Shown here: positions 51,817-60,819 of the stretch, piece after piece
How the letters are laid out: each line of letters starts with the position of its first letter
How positions within the stretch are numbered: position 1 is the stretch's first letter
NCBI RefSeq assembly: GCF_044761985.1
Contig: NZ_JBIWDK010000002.1
Location: 310,001-374,000 of the forward strand
Source of the DNA: Peribacillus sp044761985
GTDB taxonomy: Bacteria > Bacillota > Bacilli > Bacillales > DSM-1321
Length of the DNA stretch: 64,000 bases
Direction: 5' to 3'
The notes under the pieces: model-generated
The model's input: only the letters and a program-made list of their open reading frames with translations
Told to the model about the DNA's origin: nothing
Database searches by the model: none
Program-made: the position numbers and the translations under genes

Positions 51817-52978
51817 GGAGATCGCAATAGAGATTTATTTATTAGGCTTCAAAGTCCTATTCTCCATTTTTAAGCTATTTCCATTAAGAGAGAAAACGAC
51901 CTTTGTCACTTCTTTCGGAGATAACTGTCAACATATTGCTGAAGAAATGGACAGGCAGGACCTTCCCATTCAAAAAGTCTTATTAATTAAATCGAGTAGC
52001 CATATACACGTAAAGGACGATGGGAAAACCATCGTCCTTCCGTTTGAAACGAAACATATCCCAGCCATGATTCGATCCATTTATCACCTGGCCACATCCA
52101 AATGGATCATCATGGATAACTATTTTGGTTTTCTTTCGGCGGTAACATTCAAAAAGCCCGTAAGCCGTGTACAAGTCTGGCATGCGGCCGGTGCCGTCAA
52201 GAAATTCGGCGCCAAGGACCCTTCGATTGTAGATCGTTCCCCCAGGGCCAGAAAACGATTTTTAAGCGTCTATCAACAATTCGATTATGTCACGACCGGT
52301 TCAGATAAAATGGCCGGGATTTATCAGGAAAGTTTTCAGTTGCCGGATTCCCATATAATCAGAACAGGAATTCCGCGTACCGACTTCTTTTTTAATGAAA
52401 GTGCAAAGCAGGATGCAAGACGGGCACTGTTGACCAAATATCCTGAACTTGAGAATAAGAAAATCATCTTGTATGCTCCCACTTTTCGGAATGCCGACTT
52501 AAACTCGGGAAAAGTAGCGCTCGATTTAGATTTGCTCTACAGAGAACTACAAAAAGAGAACTATGCGGTACTACTCAAGCTTCATCCAGCTGTAACAGCT
52601 GAACATGATGTCATGCATCAATTTCCTGGATTCGTGTATCCCGTTACCGGCGATTTTCACGTAAACGAGCTTCTCGTAAGCACCGACCTTCTCATAACGG
52701 ACTACTCATCGATTCCGTTTGAGTTTTCCATTTTACAAAAGCCCATGATTTTCTTTGCCTATGACTTGCAAGAATACGAAGAAGAGCGTGGGTTTTGGGA
52801 AGATTACGAGTCCTCGATGCCAGGGCCCATCGTCACAACAACAGAAGAACTTCTCGAGAAAGTTCGTACAGCTGATTACCAGTTAGAAAAAGTCGAACCC
52901 TTCAAGCAAAAATGGAATCAGTATTCAAACGGGGATTCGAGCAGAAATCTGGTCGACTTCCTTTTTCCTAAAAAATAG
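51809..52978 (+). CDS. tagB: TagB-like CDP-glycerol primase
   Basis: The 389-residue product is a single Glyphos_transf domain with an amphipathic N-terminus. Motifs are VSRVQVWHAAGAVKKFG, TGIPRTDFFF, LYAPTFRNADLNSG, KLHPAV and LLITDYSSIPFEFSILQKPM. B. subtilis TagB (381) adds the first glycerol phosphate to the linkage disaccharide; size and coupling with tagD support this. Its distance from tagF and from the 396-residue paralogue argues for a distinct role. Confidence 0.85.
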   Translation: MAREIAIEIYLLGFKVLFSIFKLFPLREKTTFVTSFGDNCQHIAEEMDRQDLPIQKVLLIKSSSHIHVKDDGKTIVLPFETKHIPAMIRSIYHLATSKWIIMDNYFGFLSAVTFKKPVSRVQVWHAAGAVKKFGAKDPSIVDRSPRARKRFLSVYQQFDYVTTGSDKMAGIYQESFQLPDSHIIRTGIPRTDFFFNESAKQDARRALLTKYPELENKKIILYAPTFRNADLNSGKVALDLDLLYRELQKENYAVLLKLHPAVTAEHDVMHQFPGFVYPVTGDFHVNELLVSTDLLITDYSSIPFEFSILQKPMIFFAYDLQEYEEERGFWEDYESSMPGPIVTTTEELLEKVRTADYQLEKVEPFKQKWNQYSNGDSSRNLVDFLFPKK

Positions 52979-52986
52979 ACTACTTC

Positions 52987-53016
52987 AACCACCCCAAATA
53001 CAAGGGTGGTTTTTTA
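52987..53016 (+). terminator. Terminator of tagDB
   Basis: AACCACCC pairs with GGGTGGTT, followed by TTTTT, nine bases after the stop. Confidence 0.9.
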
Positions 53017-53083
53017 TGTAAATTCATATATTTTCTGGTAGAATACTAGTAACATAGACTATTTTACTAGGAGGTTTCATTTC

Positions 53084-54808
53084 TTGATACAAGCTAAAAA
53101 ACTTTTCCTTACCCTCTGTACCCTTTTTCTCTTCGTTGCCATTCTACAGCCAAGTTCAACGCATGCCGTTTCCAAAACAGCGACCGCAGTCGCCAATGCG
53201 GAAAAGGCAGCGTCCACTTTATATACGTTGAGTTATCTCCCTGGTAAAGCAACCGGGAAAAATCTGCCTGAGAAAGAATATAAATCGGCAAACACCAAGT
53301 ATGCGACAGCTCTAAAGGAAGTCAATAAGCTATCCAACGGCAAGGCGAAAACAAAGTATAACAACCGTCTCAAGAAAGTGAAGACAAAAGTGGACACCGG
53401 AAAGGTTTATATCGCTGCAGTTAAAGCCGGGAAAGAAATAGACAAAAAACGAGTGGGTCTTGAAAAGGCCTTGAAGTCCGGCTCATACACGCAATCCGCT
53501 CATACGGCATACCTTTCCCTTATAGCCACCTTTGATAAGCAATCCACTAAGGTCACTCAGGTAAAAGGAACCAAGACTAAAGAAAAAATGAAATCACTTT
53601 ATATCAAGCCTGTCGAAAAGCATAAAAGTACACTACAAACGGTTTCGACCGTGAAACAGGCCATTAACGATACCAAGAAAAATATGAAGGCCACTAGCGT
53701 AAAGATCCTGCCATATTATAAAAAGGTCATTCTGCATATCGATACGATTTCCAATGCAAAACAAAAAGCACAGCTGAAGAAGGAATTTAGCGCAATTCAG
53801 AAGGACCTTGCCAAGAAGGAATTCCCGAAGAAAGATCAACTTGGCGAATGGGTTGCCCTTCAATCTGACTACGATAAGGTAGATGGCCTTATCTCTCGGG
53901 GAAAGTCCGATGCAAAGGTCCCACAAATTCGTGATTCCATTATGAAAAAGATAAAAGCCCTTCCTTCTGAAAGAAACTTGTTGGAGCAAAAACTAACGAC
54001 CATCATGTCCGACATGTTTCTAAGCACGAAAGAATTAAAAACCTTACTAACGAAGAAGGCAATCGAAAAGAACATTCCACCTGAGGTTGTTAAAGCCATT
54101 GCCAAAACGGAGAATGGAAAGTGGCACCAATTCACGAATGCCGGCGACGTGTTCACAAGTTCGGATAATGGGTACGGAATCATGCAAATCACGCCCCAAT
54201 CCAAAGAAGACAAAAGCTATGATTGGGATAAAGTAAAGTATGATATGGAGTATAATATTCAGGCCGGCGTGGAGATCCTACTAAAAAAATGGGACTATGC
54301 CAATGCGAAGAGACCTGTATTGCCTAAGGTCAATCACTATAAAACAGACATTCTAGAAAACTGGTACTTTGCCATCATGGCCTATAACGGTCTATCCGAA
54401 CGGAACCACCCGGCTGCAAAGGCTCCCTATCAAACAAAGGTCTATCATTTGATTAATCAACAAGCCTTTGTAAATCCTTATGTCTTCACCAAAGATGATG
54501 TGGATATCAAGGTTAACGACAGCATCCTGAATTTCCAAAACAAGCTGTCTTATCAAACACCTAAACAAACAAAATCCACCCAGCTCCATAAAAAAGGAAC
54601 TTCATTCACGTTAAAGAAGGATACACTATTTAGAAATGAGCCTTCGACAACCAGTTCCAAAAAGCAAACATTTAAAAAGAAAACGACATTCAAGATTGTA
54701 GAAAGCTCCATCGAAGACAACAATGCCGCCAACTTGTTCAATTGGTACAAGGTCCAAGTATCAGGTTCGAAAACGACTTGGTATATCGCCTCTTCCAATG
54801 TTCAATAA
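53084..54808 (+). CDS. Secreted lytic transglycosylase-like wall protein with SH3 domain
   Basis: The 574-residue product has a signal peptide ending near THAVS and about 290 residues of Lys/Thr-rich helices. A transglycosylase-like domain follows (KNIPPEVVKAIAKTENGKWH with the candidate catalytic Glu in KTENG, then NGYGIMQITPQ and YNIQAGVEILLKKW), and the end is an SH3b-like domain (LFRNEPSTTSSKKQTF). It should cut glycan strands in the wall. The TTG start at 53084 lies nine bases after AGGAGG. The helical part resembles wall-polymer-binding regions of S-layer proteins; this is inference. Confidence 0.85.
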   Translation: MIQAKKLFLTLCTLFLFVAILQPSSTHAVSKTATAVANAEKAASTLYTLSYLPGKATGKNLPEKEYKSANTKYATALKEVNKLSNGKAKTKYNNRLKKVKTKVDTGKVYIAAVKAGKEIDKKRVGLEKALKSGSYTQSAHTAYLSLIATFDKQSTKVTQVKGTKTKEKMKSLYIKPVEKHKSTLQTVSTVKQAINDTKKNMKATSVKILPYYKKVILHIDTISNAKQKAQLKKEFSAIQKDLAKKEFPKKDQLGEWVALQSDYDKVDGLISRGKSDAKVPQIRDSIMKKIKALPSERNLLEQKLTTIMSDMFLSTKELKTLLTKKAIEKNIPPEVVKAIAKTENGKWHQFTNAGDVFTSSDNGYGIMQITPQSKEDKSYDWDKVKYDMEYNIQAGVEILLKKWDYANAKRPVLPKVNHYKTDILENWYFAIMAYNGLSERNHPAAKAPYQTKVYHLINQQAFVNPYVFTKDDVDIKVNDSILNFQNKLSYQTPKQTKSTQLHKKGTSFTLKKDTLFRNEPSTTSSKKQTFKKKTTFKIVESSIEDNNAANLFNWYKVQVSGSKTTWYIASSNVQ

Positions 54809-54810
54809 CG

Positions 54811-54843
54811 AAAAAAAAGGTACCGCTCGGGTACCTTTTTTTT
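54811..54843. terminator. Bidirectional terminator between convergent wall-enzyme genes
   Basis: A run of eight A, GGTACC, a five-base loop, GGTACC and eight T. It ends four bases before the stop of the minus-strand gene. Confidence 0.92.
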
Positions 54844-54846
54844 CGT

Positions 54847-57072
54847 TTATTTATAACTCGGAACATCATACACGACCGTATAACTATTGAGTAGAGAATA
54901 AAGCTCTACATAATTTTTGGTCTGCTTAACGGCCCAGCCAATATCACTGGCATATTGATGGGTGGCATACCCTTTCTCCACCAACTGATCTGGATTCCAT
55001 CTCATTTTATAAAGCGTATCCTGACCGGCATAAATATAGTTTTCCGCCGCGAATTGCGCACCTTCCACGATGGCCTTGCTTGGGGTTGTCCAGCCTTCAT
55101 TGAACGCCCTTCTTGCACCGCACTCCAAAGCGCAGCTATCATAGGCACCGATTCCGTACATATTGTAAACCTTGGCTTCATAATCCTTCGCATCATCCGC
55201 CAATACAACTATCTCTTTTTCCTTATTGGCTGCATAAACGATGTTGCCTTTGCTGTCTTTTTTCGTTTTCACTTTGATTCCCTTAGCCAGCCTTGAGGAC
55301 CCTCTGCCCGTTTCAAGATTAGCATGGGAAATGAGATAGATTTCGTTCACGCCATACTTGAACCCAGCCTCTAGGAATGAACTTGCTTGATCTTTCAAGA
55401 TCCCCTTATCATGGAGGATTTTTTGATTGATTTCACTTTCATTCAGTGCGGAGAACATTGATAGTTTAGCAAATTGATAATAAGACGTATCCGATTTCGT
55501 AAAGTTACTCGGATCCATATAATACTTCGTATCAGCTTTGGAAGCACTAACCCATCCCGTTGCAATTTTATAATACTTCTTCTTATCGATCGTTTTATTA
55601 TCTTGGATCGTCACCTTCGCGTTCTTCGATAACGAACCTAATTTCCTGGAGTCCGTTGTAATGATGTTGACCTTTTCCTTCGTTGTCCCGCTCGTCTTCG
55701 TCGAGGCAAGTTTCACGCTGCTTGCAGGGATGAAGGCTTCATATTTTTTATCCGTTTGCGGGTTAGTCGACATTTGCTTCGACAGGGCGGAATCCAAGGT
55801 CACATTATACCCGGACTTTGCTGCCCTGGTTATATTCGATTTCTCTTTTAAATCAACCTTAACTTTAGCAAACCCCGTATTGTCATAATACTCCACTTTG
55901 ATGACATGAATGCCTGCATCCAATTTCATCTCTATGTTAAAAGGATGTGTTCCATTTTTCCATTGATCTACTTTTTTCGTTCCATCTACATATACCCGTA
56001 TCCCATCATTAGCACCGCCTGATAAGATATACGTACCCGAGCTTGTCAGCTTTGTCCGTTTCTCGAATATCGCTGAAAAATGATTGGTCGGGATTCCAGT
56101 GGCTGGCTTTTTCGTGCCCCAATCATAGTCCAATGTAGCGGCACTTTGATAGACCTTGTTCCCCGTCAAATCCTGGTTACCATATAAGGTCACTGCCCAT
56201 CTTTCAAGCGGCGTAACATCTTTGGATTCCTTAAGATCCACATTTAATTGCGCACTTCCACTTTTATTATAGTATTCTACTTTTATCGTATGAGTCCCTT
56301 TTTTCAACGTGAGGTTCTTTTCGAAGTTGCGAGTGCCATCCTTCCATTCGTTCACTTTCCTTACGCCATCCACATAAATGCGGACGCCATCGTTCGCTTT
56401 CCCCATTAACACGTATTTCGTGTCTTTTTTCACGACCACTTTCTTTTGATAGATGGCCGAATATGTACCTTTTGCTATTTTATCAACGGGGGCTTTTGAA
56501 CCCCAAGAAAATTTCAGATTGCTAGCCGTGGTACTTACTGGCGTTCCCGTGAAGTTAGAACTTTGGAAAAACAAGCCCGTCCATTTGTCTGTTGGGATGG
56601 TCTCCGGTACCTTTTCAACGTCGGCATTCAAGTAGGCATTGCCCTTTTGATCATAATATTGCACTTCCACCTTATGATCTCCCTTTGCCAACATAAGGTC
56701 CTTCTTAAATGAATGAGAACCGTCTTTCCAATAGTCTACTTTCTTCTTACCATTTACATAGACTCTGACACCGTCATTCGCTTTTCCGGAAATACGGTAT
56801 TTCGCGCCCTCTTTGACCGTAAGCGTTTTCGTCAACTTAGCGGAAAATTTATTGACCGGAATCTTTGCTGCCGGGGATTTAGTGCCCCAGGCAAAATTGA
56901 TATCACTTACCGTCTTCTTGACGGCGGTTCCTTTGAAGTTAAGTTTCGGATAATACGTTACGCTCCATTTACCACTGCTCGCCTCAGCAGTCGTCCCTGA
57001 AAATCCTCCGCTTGAAAATAACACCAATCCTAAGGTAACTACGCCAACCATTAACCACTTTGTTTTGATAAT
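54847..57072 (-). CDS. Secreted triple-PA14 N-acetylglucosaminidase (GH73-like)
   Basis: After a signal peptide come three PA14 repeats of about 125 residues, each with FSA or YSA before a KANDGVRVYV or GANDGIRVYV motif and ending in HxIKVEYY-like strands. An SH3-like domain (TDSRKLGSLSKNAKVTIQDN) and a C-terminal glucosaminidase domain follow. The latter has LISHANLETGRGSSRLAKGI, with the catalytic Glu in NLETG, then YNMYGIGAYDSC and AIVEGAQFAAENYI, as in LytD. The first ATG (57051) would start inside the signal peptide without basic residues. An ATT at 57072 lies seven bases after AGGAG and gives IIKTKWLMVGVV, a normal signal, so I use it. It is convergent with the preceding gene. Confidence 0.85.
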   Translation of the reverse strand: MIKTKWLMVGVVTLGLVLFSSGGFSGTTAEASSGKWSVTYYPKLNFKGTAVKKTVSDINFAWGTKSPAAKIPVNKFSAKLTKTLTVKEGAKYRISGKANDGVRVYVNGKKKVDYWKDGSHSFKKDLMLAKGDHKVEVQYYDQKGNAYLNADVEKVPETIPTDKWTGLFFQSSNFTGTPVSTTASNLKFSWGSKAPVDKIAKGTYSAIYQKKVVVKKDTKYVLMGKANDGVRIYVDGVRKVNEWKDGTRNFEKNLTLKKGTHTIKVEYYNKSGSAQLNVDLKESKDVTPLERWAVTLYGNQDLTGNKVYQSAATLDYDWGTKKPATGIPTNHFSAIFEKRTKLTSSGTYILSGGANDGIRVYVDGTKKVDQWKNGTHPFNIEMKLDAGIHVIKVEYYDNTGFAKVKVDLKEKSNITRAAKSGYNVTLDSALSKQMSTNPQTDKKYEAFIPASSVKLASTKTSGTTKEKVNIITTDSRKLGSLSKNAKVTIQDNKTIDKKKYYKIATGWVSASKADTKYYMDPSNFTKSDTSYYQFAKLSMFSALNESEINQKILHDKGILKDQASSFLEAGFKYGVNEIYLISHANLETGRGSSRLAKGIKVKTKKDSKGNIVYAANKEKEIVVLADDAKDYEAKVYNMYGIGAYDSCALECGARRAFNEGWTTPSKAIVEGAQFAAENYIYAGQDTLYKMRWNPDQLVEKGYATHQYASDIGWAVKQTKNYVELYSLLNSYTVVYDVPSYK

Positions 57073-57314
57073 TAACTCACTCCTAGTCCAATTTTATCGA
57101 TATACTGTTAATAATATCGTATATATACATAAATTGTTAAGAAAAATGAGTAATTTTAGCATAAATAGGGTACTAACCACCTAGGTTGAATCACTCATAG
57201 ACATTTTTAGAGGTGATTCGACACACTTCTCAAAAGGAAAATACTAGGTTATGCTTCAATCCATGATACTATTTAGATATGAATCTTCTAGAACAACTCA
57301 GGAGGAATATGTTA

Positions 57315-59459
57315 ATGAAAAAATGCATTCCCATGCTCTTTATCCTTCTATTCTTTTCGACGGACTGGTCACATGCCTATGGTTCCGAAATGAATTCGAA
57401 GCCGAATGATAATCAAAATGAAACGTTTCCTTCCACCACAATCTATCAAACTGAACAACTAATCATTAAGTTCGATAGGGAGACTACTTATAACGTTAAA
57501 GAATCCATATTACAGAGCATTCAAGCAAAAGAACTCCAAACCATCCAAAACGGAAACTTCACCCTCATTTCCCTCCATGAAGGAATGGATAGGCAAGAGG
57601 CTATCACCTCTCTTAAAAAGTGGGATGAGGTAGAGGCGGTAGAGCCCAACTATAAAGTGAGGACGAGCTATATTCCTACAGATTCGGGTTACTCCAAACA
57701 ATGGTACGCAAAGAAAATCAATATGGATACAGCTTGGGACCTAACCAAAGGCTCGCCAGACATTAAAGTGGCCGTCATTGATGCTGGCATCCAAGCCACT
57801 CATCCCGAACTGAAGGACCACATCATCATGCCATTCAATGCTGTTACCGGGAGCAACAAAACGCTACCTTCGAATGACCACGGTACCCATGTTGCCGGCA
57901 TTATCGGTGCTTCTCTAAATGGAAAGGGAATCGCTGGGATTGCCCCAAACATCAAGATCATTCCGGTCAACGTATTCAGTGAAAATGAGGCGGATATTTT
58001 TACGATTATCGACGGGATCGATTATGCCGTTAAATCGGGGGCCGATATCATCAACCTGAGCCTGACCATGGAAGATTATACAGAGGTATTGGATTACTCC
58101 ATACAGAGCGCGTGGAAGAAAGGGATCCTCATCGTGGCTGCAGCCGGAAATGAGGATACAAAGACTGAACAGTACCCGGCCGCATTAGATCATGTATTAG
58201 GCGTAAGCGCCACAACAAAACAAGATAAGAAAGCTGATTTCTCCAACTATGGTACATCTATCGATTTAGCTGCACCTGGTCTGGATATATACTCCACTGT
58301 TCCTTGGAATTCCTATGATGTCATGAGTGGGACATCCATGGCTGCTCCAGTAGTCAGCGGCGTGTCCGCATTGGTTTTATCGAAGAACCCATTCCTTACT
58401 CCAGCAGAGGTGGCGGATATCTTACAAACGTCCAGTAAGGACCTTGGAGTAATGGGCCGAGATGATTTCTATGGATATGGCCGTGTCGATGCCTATAACG
58501 CATTGACCCATACTCCGGCACCGTTATCTAAGCTGACGACATCAAGCCAAACACTGATCGAAGACGGAACGAATTCCCTTTCCCTTTCGTTCAAGGCAAA
58601 AAAGGGAACGAGTATATCCGTTTTCATTCATGATGCCAACAATAAACCCATCCGGAAACTTGTGACGAATAAAAAGTCGGACGGGCAGGTCTTTTCAACG
58701 AAGTGGGACGGGAAATTGGATAATGGCTCCTATGCTCCTTCCGGGAAAGTGAAAGTCACTGTGAAGATTTCCAGCAAGAAACATAGTGTTTCCAAGAGCA
58801 CGTATGTCACGGTAAAAGATGAGGTAACGCCTGGCCTTGCTTTCGGCAAAAAGTCCCTCATCTACTCGCCTGCGGTTGGCAAACAGGTGAAAATCCCTTT
58901 TTTTCTTAATAAAAGTGCAGTAGTAACAGCCTTCATCGTTGATAGGAACAAGCAAAAGATAGATACCCTTTCAAAATCCAAAACATTTAAAGGTGGAGAC
59001 AATTCACTTATATGGGATGGGGAAAACACCAGCAACAAGCAAGTAAAGGATGGAACCTACTCCCTTGTTATATCCCTGGCCGATGTCAATAAGCGAATGG
59101 GAAAAGAAGAATCGTTCACAATCATGGTGGATAGCAAAGCCCCGAATGCTACCTTGGAAAACTCAGGCACCACTTTCAATATGACGGGGACGTCTTCCAT
59201 CCGTACGAAAATAAAGATAAAGGAAGCGGCGGTTTCTTCCACTTCCATCATTGACTCAAAGGGTGTCACCGTGAAAAAGCTTGCAACGAAGCAACCCTAT
59301 CAAAAAGGGAATCATACAGTTGCATGGAATGGGCGGGTCACCAATAATGCCTTTGCCAAGGAAGGAAACTACCGCTTCCAGGTGAAGCTTGCTGATGAAT
59401 CTGGAAATACCCGCACCATTAAAGGCAACCCTTTTACAGTAGTCGACAAAAGAAAATGA
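57315..59459 (+). CDS. Secreted subtilisin-family (S8) protease with FlgD-Ig-like repeats
   Basis: The 714-residue product has a signal peptide, a propeptide (LIIKFDRETTYNVKESILQS), and an S8 catalytic domain with Asp in VAVIDAGIQATHPEL, His in NDHGTHVAGI and Ser in MSGTSMAAPVVSG. Three C-terminal domains of about 95 residues follow, each ending with a WDGK/WDGE/WNGR ... G.Y phrase, like FlgD-type Ig domains. It resembles cell-wall-associated subtilases of Bacillus; the substrate is unknown. The ATG at 57315 lies nine bases after AGGAGG. An inverted repeat GAATCAC/GTGATTC (57188-57194, 57213-57219) lies in the upstream gap. Confidence 0.92.
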   Translation: MKKCIPMLFILLFFSTDWSHAYGSEMNSKPNDNQNETFPSTTIYQTEQLIIKFDRETTYNVKESILQSIQAKELQTIQNGNFTLISLHEGMDRQEAITSLKKWDEVEAVEPNYKVRTSYIPTDSGYSKQWYAKKINMDTAWDLTKGSPDIKVAVIDAGIQATHPELKDHIIMPFNAVTGSNKTLPSNDHGTHVAGIIGASLNGKGIAGIAPNIKIIPVNVFSENEADIFTIIDGIDYAVKSGADIINLSLTMEDYTEVLDYSIQSAWKKGILIVAAAGNEDTKTEQYPAALDHVLGVSATTKQDKKADFSNYGTSIDLAAPGLDIYSTVPWNSYDVMSGTSMAAPVVSGVSALVLSKNPFLTPAEVADILQTSSKDLGVMGRDDFYGYGRVDAYNALTHTPAPLSKLTTSSQTLIEDGTNSLSLSFKAKKGTSISVFIHDANNKPIRKLVTNKKSDGQVFSTKWDGKLDNGSYAPSGKVKVTVKISSKKHSVSKSTYVTVKDEVTPGLAFGKKSLIYSPAVGKQVKIPFFLNKSAVVTAFIVDRNKQKIDTLSKSKTFKGGDNSLIWDGENTSNKQVKDGTYSLVISLADVNKRMGKEESFTIMVDSKAPNATLENSGTTFNMTGTSSIRTKIKIKEAAVSSTSIIDSKGVTVKKLATKQPYQKGNHTVAWNGRVTNNAFAKEGNYRFQVKLADESGNTRTIKGNPFTVVDKRK

Positions 59460-59487
59460 CGGGGACCGAGACAGGTCCCCCTTTTTA
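59460..59487 (+). terminator. Terminator of the subtilase gene
   Basis: GGGGACC and GGTCCCC form a seven-pair stem followed by TTTTTA, directly after the stop codon. Confidence 0.92.
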
Positions 59488-59585
59488 TGTAAATGAAAAA
59501 GAACTCATATTATAGGAGAAAATCACAGGAGGAGAATTATCATTTTCCAACAAAATAAACCAGTGAATTTATCCCATTTTATCCA

Positions 59586-59602
59586 TGTAACACAAATGTA
59601 AT
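59586..59602 (+). promoter_or_regulatory. WalR-type box upstream of the LysM-NlpC/P60 gene
   Basis: TGTAAC, five bases, TGTAAT matches the direct-repeat consensus TGTWAH-N5-TGTWAH of WalR (YycF). It lies just upstream of the promoter region (possible -10 TAGAAT at 59626-59631), 60 bases before the start codon. WalR controls similar DL-endopeptidase genes such as lytE. Confidence 0.65.
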
Positions 59603-59662
59603 ATAATTTTTTCCATTTAGTTTGTTAGAATAGGGAAAAAGACATGTTAGAGGTGGAATTAC

Positions 59663-60715
59663 GTGAAAAAGAGTATCGTTGCAATTTCGACATTAGCCGT
59701 CCTATCTTCGACTTTTGTTTCTCCAGCCCTTGCCAATTCTTATACAGTAAAAAGCGGTGATACCTTAAGCAAAATCGCCCAAAAACACAAAACGACCGTA
59801 AAAGAGCTAAAACTACTTAATAACTTACAATCAGACATGATAAAGATTAATCAAAAAATAATTACATCTAAATCCCAAACAACCACAACCAAAACAAAAG
59901 CATCAACAGCTTCTGTTTCCGTAGAAAAGACAAAAAACTCCACCTATACCATCGTGCCTGGAGATACACTAACAAAAATCGCCAACAAACATGATCTTAC
60001 ACTTGCTGAGTTAAAGAAATTGAACAACCTTAACTCCGATACGATTTATGCCGGTGATAAACTGATCGTATCCAGCACGAAAACGACCACGACCATCGAT
60101 TTACCGAGCAATGCCAAACCAGCGAACGTTTCAACACCTAAAGCCGAAGCCACTTCGAATACATATATCGTTGTAAAGGGCGACACTCTATCAAAAATCG
60201 CTAAGCAGGCAAACATAACAGTAGCTGACCTTAAATCATTCAATTCCTTAACCTCCGACATCATTAGAATCGGTCAGAAATTATCCTTGGTTAAATCGGC
60301 AAATCCGGCTTCAACAGTGGAAACTCCTGAAAAAGTAACAGATTCAGGCAATAAAGTGGATACCCTCATTTCCGAGGCGAAAAAGTTAATCGGTACCCCT
60401 TATTCTTGGGCAGGAGCTTCCCCTTCAGGATTTGACTGTAGCGGATTCATCTACTATACGTTTAAAAAAGCAGGTTATGAAGTATCAAGACTATCCTCTT
60501 CCACCTATTATGATATGGGCAAAAAAGTGGCGTCGCCAAAAGCCGGCGACCTCATTTTCTTTGCAACCGGATCTAGCAAATCCGTCGTCAATCATATGGG
60601 CATCTATTTAGGGAGTGGACAATTCATCCATGCTTCATCAAGTAACGGAATAGAAATTAACAACGTTTCCCACACTTATTACAAAAGCAAAATCGTAGGC
60701 TATAGAAGTTTATAA
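59663..60715 (+). CDS. LysM-NlpC/P60 DL-endopeptidase
   Basis: The 350-residue product has a signal peptide, three LysM domains (each with YTVKSGDTLSKIA, YTIVPGDTLTKIA or YIVVKGDTLSKIA) and a C-terminal NlpC/P60 domain. The catalytic Cys lies in GFDCSGFIYYTF, and His residues in VNHMGIYLG and FIHASSSNG. It binds glycan through LysM and cuts between D-Glu and mDAP in stem peptides. The plan is that of B. subtilis LytE (three LysM, about 334 residues). The start is GTG behind GAGGTGG. A WalR-like box upstream fits a wall-homeostasis autolysin. Confidence 0.93.
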   Translation: MKKSIVAISTLAVLSSTFVSPALANSYTVKSGDTLSKIAQKHKTTVKELKLLNNLQSDMIKINQKIITSKSQTTTTKTKASTASVSVEKTKNSTYTIVPGDTLTKIANKHDLTLAELKKLNNLNSDTIYAGDKLIVSSTKTTTTIDLPSNAKPANVSTPKAEATSNTYIVVKGDTLSKIAKQANITVADLKSFNSLTSDIIRIGQKLSLVKSANPASTVETPEKVTDSGNKVDTLISEAKKLIGTPYSWAGASPSGFDCSGFIYYTFKKAGYEVSRLSSSTYYDMGKKVASPKAGDLIFFATGSSKSVVNHMGIYLGSGQFIHASSSNGIEINNVSHTYYKSKIVGYRSL

Positions 60716-60724
60716 TCTCTTTTT

Positions 60725-60758
60725 ACCAGACTACAATTTCGGTAGTCTGGTATTTTTA
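60725..60758 (+). terminator. Terminator of the LysM-NlpC/P60 gene
   Basis: ACCAGACTAC pairs perfectly with GTAGTCTGGT, then ATTTTTAT. Confidence 0.9.
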
Positions 60759-60819
60759 TGCTTTTTTACATATTTTTTATGGTAATATGGTTAATATTAA
60801 CTAGAAAAGGTGGCACACC

